Positions 60,288-64,000 of a DNA stretch of 64,000 bases are shown in pieces. The notes under the pieces were generated by a model. It was not told where the DNA came from, did no database searches, and saw nothing but the letters and a program-made list of their open reading frames with translations. The DNA comes from Ehretia macrophylla (taxonomy: Eukaryota; Streptophyta; Magnoliopsida; Boraginales; Ehretiaceae): positions 13,982,762 through 14,046,761 of the forward strand of contig CM075783.1 in the NCBI GenBank assembly GCA_037974665.1, written 5' to 3'. Position 1 is the first letter of the stretch. Every line of letters begins with the position of its first letter. A program made the translations under genes and the position numbers.

Positions 60288-62638
60288 TTTTGATGTCAAT
60301 ACTCCTAATACGTGCTAAATGTGCATTCATGAAAATTTCATAAAAAACGGAGTCAGAAATTTTATCATCGATTTTTAGTGAATAGTATTTTCAAAACACG
60401 TCCGCTAAAATTTTGAAACTGGTCTTTTTAACCCTTCTAGACCTAGTCAACGGACTTTAATAGACCTGTGTTTGATGAAAACGGTTTTAAAATCGGCTTA
60501 AGAATTTATTAGTGTTTTTACACCAATTTTTGCGAAAATCGAGTTTTAAGCCGACTCGGGTGAAATTGTTGGATTGTAAAACTTCTTGTCACCTCAAAAT
60601 AATTTACTTGAGCTAGCTTGGGTGTTGAATAAATGTTTTGAACTTTGGTGATCAAGAAAATGGAATTAAAGTCATTAAAACACAAAAATACCAATTTAAA
60701 TTAACTTTGACTTTATTTAATTATTGACCATATAAGCTTATATCACCTACACACACTCACACAACACAAAAACACCATCACAAACACACACATTGCCATG
60801 AGAAGGAGGAGAGAAAAAGAAAAGAGATTTCAAAGCTTTTCAATCCATTTTTTCAAAGAAAAACTTGGTTTTTGTCCGTAAAACTTCGCACCGACTTGGA
60901 TTCCGCTTGTTGGGCACGCATAGCACGCATTCCTAGGCTTATATCGCATCAAAGGTGAGAGAAAAATTCTAGATCTCAAAATGTCATTTTTATACTTTTG
61001 CTCATAAATGAAAATTTAACCGTTAGAATTGAAATCTGATGATAGATTATTGCTCCTTGCATGCTAGGGATCATTTTGATGCAATACTACGAATTTCTGT
61101 CGGATGTAGCATAATTTTTATTTTCCGGGTATTTAATTTTGATTAAAATGTTCAAAGTTGAATTAAATGAGTTGTGTTGATCGAAATCGATTGCCGTCGA
61201 TTTCTAAATACTTGATAATTACATGTTAGCGCTGTTGTAATGCCGAATTTTCAATTACATTGTTCGTGTGAAAATCCAGAAAATCCGGCAAGACATCCTA
61301 GGGTTTTAGGGTTATCGGGCATTATTTGGAGGTGTTATGATGGATTTCCGAGAGGGCTAATGTAGTAGGTTGAATGGGTGAGTGTTAGAAACTGATTTGG
61401 CAATGTTTGGATTAATAGATTGTAAGTTATGAATTTTAGAAATTTAGGTTGTCATTCTTTAATTTCTTGAACGATGCCTTTAGATGATTGGGTTGTGTTT
61501 GAGTGTTGAATGGTGAGTTGTTGATGAGTAATTTAGAGTTTAATTGTGTATATAATGCATGTCCGGTTAGATGGCCTACTTTGTCATCTAACTAAGTTAT
61601 TGATTGATTATTATTGAGTTCGGGAATCGGGCACTTTTGTTGCTGATCTCCCAGATTATTAATTGATTATTATTGAGTTTGGGAATCGGGCACTTTCGTT
61701 GCTGATCTCCCAATTGATTGATTGATTGATGATTGATGATGAATATGGAGTCTTGGTATGTGTGTGCTACCTCTCGGGCAGCGTTGGGCTATCGGGTTGA
61801 TAACGGCATGACTGCCGTAGGCTACCCCCAGCTCGCATGACGGAGGTGTCATGGAGGGAGGGGCTAGTGAGGTACCTCGGGTGCGTGAGTAATGGGGAGT
61901 TATAAGAAGAACGGTTGAGATCGTGATGGCGTTTGGAGCTACACCAAATAGAGTATCCTTTATTGATTGGTTATATAGCTATGTGATGATAGAATTATTT
62001 GTGTTATTGTGTGTTTACTGACTCAAAGGATTATTCCAAGGAGTTTAGTAGACCTTGCTCGAGATCTATCGAATCCTCACTGGGCTTGTGTATATAAGCT
62101 CACTCTCTATTATTGCATGCTTATAGGTGTTGCAGAGCCGGATTACGGGTACGTGCCTCCTGAGGAGGAAAATGTGCCTTACGTGGATGAGTCATATGTT
62201 CCTGAGTCTTATCCATTATTTTATGTTGTTTAATGTCTTGTACATTAGCTTAGTAGACTTTTATATGCTTTATGGTTCTTATTATAATAGATGTTGAAAA
62301 GATGATGATCCAAATGATGTTAACTTATTGGCTTTCTTTTGTCTATGGTTAAGTTGTAGATGTGTCTCAACTTATTTTTGAAATGTATGATAAGGTTGAG
62401 GTATTGTATGTTATGTTGGAATTGAGGCAGATAACGAAGACTGATTATTGTATATTACGGTTATGTTATTTGTTGTTATGCTGTTGAGGAGTTGTTGTTT
62501 GTATGGTTATAGAATTGGATGTTTAATGTTATTAATGAGGTTGGTTTAGAACCTCGGTAATCTATTTACTGTCGTTATGCTGCCGAAATTTCGTTGCGTC
62601 CTGACTGATTGTAGGTGGGGTTGAGTTGGGGCGTGACA
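60189..62638 (+). repeat. 3' LTR of the gypsy element
   Basis: The intact 2450-bp copy carries the empty site for the nested solo LTR near 60950. It holds the same ~56-bp duplication (about 61605-61715) and the counterpart stem-loop at 61776-61827, where one stem base differs. It is very similar to the 5' LTR, so the insertion is fairly recent. Confidence 0.93.
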
Positions 62639-64000
62639 GACATTTCCATCCCATGCCGATTCCAACTGAGATGCCCAAAATGGTTGGTAACTATAAATTT
62701 TCAATTTTAATATATTTTCACTTTTTGTGTATTAGCTACGGATAATACACAAATTCCATTCTGATTCAAATGGATTCTGTAAGGGTTTGCTAAATTCAGT
62801 GGTAATTAGTAGATAAGTTAAATCCATCAGTTTATCCTAAAATCCCGTTGGGTAAAATGGATTTATCTTATGAGTTATTGCTTATATTAATTCAGTAAAT
62901 TATAATTGTATTATTGAATGCTAATGTCATCAATTTTCTTCCGAATCAAGTTAACCCATGCTGCTAGTGGGTTCAAAGGCTCCTTACACCAAACCATGCA
63001 CAACCAGGTTTTTCGACAATTCCGTCCCATGCCGATTCCAACTGAGATGCCCAAAATGGTTAGTAACTTTAAATTTTCAATTTTAATATATTTTCACTTT
63101 TTGTCTATTAGCTACGGATAATACACAAAATCCATTCCGAGTCAAATGGATTCTGTAAGGGTTTGCAAAATTCTGTGTTAATTAGTAGATGAGTTAAATC
63201 CATCAGTTTATCCTAAAATCCCATTGGGTAAAATGGATTTATCATATGAGTTATTGCTTATATTAATTCAGTAAATTATACTTGTATTATTGAAAGCTAA
63301 TGTCATCCACTTTCTTCCGAATCAAGTTAACCCATGCTGCAAGTGGGTTCAAAGGCTCCCTACACAAAACCTTGCACAAGCAGGTTCTTCGACAATCCCA
63401 ACCTATGCCGATTCCAAATGAGATGCCCAAAATGGTTGGTAACTTGAATTTTCAATTTTAATATATTTTCACTTGTTGGGTATTAGCTACGGATAATACA
63501 CAAAATCCATTCCGATTGAAATGGATTCTGTAAGGGTTTGCTAAATTATGTGTTAATTAGTAGATGAGTTAAATCCATCAGTTTATCCTAAAATCCCATT
63601 GGGTAAAATGGATTTATCTTATGAGTTATTGCTTATATTAATTCAATAAAATATACATGTATTATTGAATGCTAATGTCATCCACTTTCTTCCGAATCAA
63701 GTTAACCCATGCTGCTAGTGGGTTCAAAGGCTCCCTACACCAAACCTTGCACAAGCAGATTTTTCGACAATTCCATCCCATGCCGATTCCAACTGAGATG
63801 CCCAAAATGGTTGGTAACTATTAATTTTCAATTTTAATATATTTTCACTTTTTGTGTATTAGCTACGGATAATACACAAAATCCATTCTGATTCAAATAG
63901 ATTCTGTAAGGGTTTGCTAAATTCAGTGTTAATTGGTAGATAAGTTAAATCCATCAGTTTATCCTAAAATCCCATTGGGTAAAATGGATTTATCTTAGGA
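62639..64000. repeat. ~375-bp satellite array, block 3 (to window end)
   Basis: The monomer split by the gypsy element resumes with GACATTTCCATCCCATGCC. Further starts lie at 62918 (type B), 63294 (type D) and 63671 (type A). The array continues beyond the window, so its full length is unknown. Confidence 0.95.

Larger units (their letters stand above)
50251..62638 (+). mobile_element. Ty3/gypsy chromovirus (Tekay/Del type) with nested solo LTR
   Basis: LTRs at 50251-55171 (which contains a 2454-bp nested insertion) and 60189-62638 begin TGTGAAACCCC and end in TGACA. Flanks read GACAA (50246-50250) and GACAT (62639-62643), a target duplication with one later change in a satellite monomer. 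The interior has a primer site at 55178-55190, gag with two zinc knuckles, protease, reverse transcriptase, RNase H, integrase and a C-terminal chromodomain, then a purine tract. This domain order, with integrase last and followed by a chromodomain, defines chromoviruses; the 2.45-kb LTRs fit the Tekay/Del branch. A frameshift, a nonsense codon and an RNase H active-site change make this copy defective. Confidence 0.95.

Noticed and set aside
26913-64000. About thirty 60-82-codon ORFs at ~375-bp spacing as a multigene family
   Set aside because: They are the same part of a satellite monomer, with the tail of each ORF running into AT-rich linker. They have no separate promoters or other gene features, so they are annotated as repeats.
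26544-64000. Calling the satellite centromeric
   Set aside because: The array and the chromovirus insertions fit a pericentromeric or other heterochromatic site. The gypsy element is Tekay/Del type and not the centromere-targeted CRM type, and nothing in the sequence shows kinetochore association.

Overview
This is a gene-poor piece of a eudicot plant nuclear chromosome, probably pericentromeric or otherwise heterochromatic. It contains plant LTR retrotransposons of several lineages, a plant L1-type LINE, Mutator-like MITEs, a TRIM, and a long AT-rich satellite array. Fragments of two plant genes are recognisable: a quiescin sulfhydryl oxidase and a BUB1-like mitotic checkpoint kinase. I see no intact host gene, no rRNA or tRNA gene, and nothing bacterial. 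The species cannot be named from sequence alone.

Layout. 1-1793 is AT-rich with no recognisable gene. 1799-7895 is a dead Ty1/copia element on the minus strand, with a TTAAA target duplication and seven ~87-bp tandem repeats in its leader. About 8560-15594 is a decayed LINE on the plus strand. It carries a short minus-strand poly(A) retrogene-like insertion (9521-9751) and is split by a SIRE-like LTR element without coding capacity (10951-14943). 16.7-18.4 kb is the 3' part of a QSOX gene on the minus strand; a 686-bp hairpin MITE sits in its last coding exon with a perfect 9-bp duplication. 21311-21898 is a second Mutator-like MITE, 22306-23329 a GC-rich TRIM, and 23708-23975 a two-exon BUB1-like kinase remnant with a nonsense codon.

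From 26544 to the window end the sequence is a ~375-bp satellite, 52 monomer starts in all, broken by two LTR-element insertions. The first (40144-45776) is a non-autonomous element with two nearly identical 2.52-kb LTRs around a 588-bp interior and a GAGAT duplication. The second (50251-62638) is a Tekay/Del-type Ty3/gypsy chromovirus with gag, protease, RT, RNase H, integrase and chromodomain; its 5' LTR holds a nested 2.45-kb solo LTR of the same family as the first insertion.

The most interesting signal is the satellite itself. Each monomer carries a short open frame starting at ATG and ending at a GT splice-donor-like site. The left edge of the array falls exactly on the ATG of the first, most divergent copy, which is preceded by leader-like sequence rather than by satellite linker. 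This suggests that the satellite was born by amplification of a gene's first exon and the start of its intron. The monomers also fall into types arranged in higher-order repeats of ~1.5 and ~1.88 kb.
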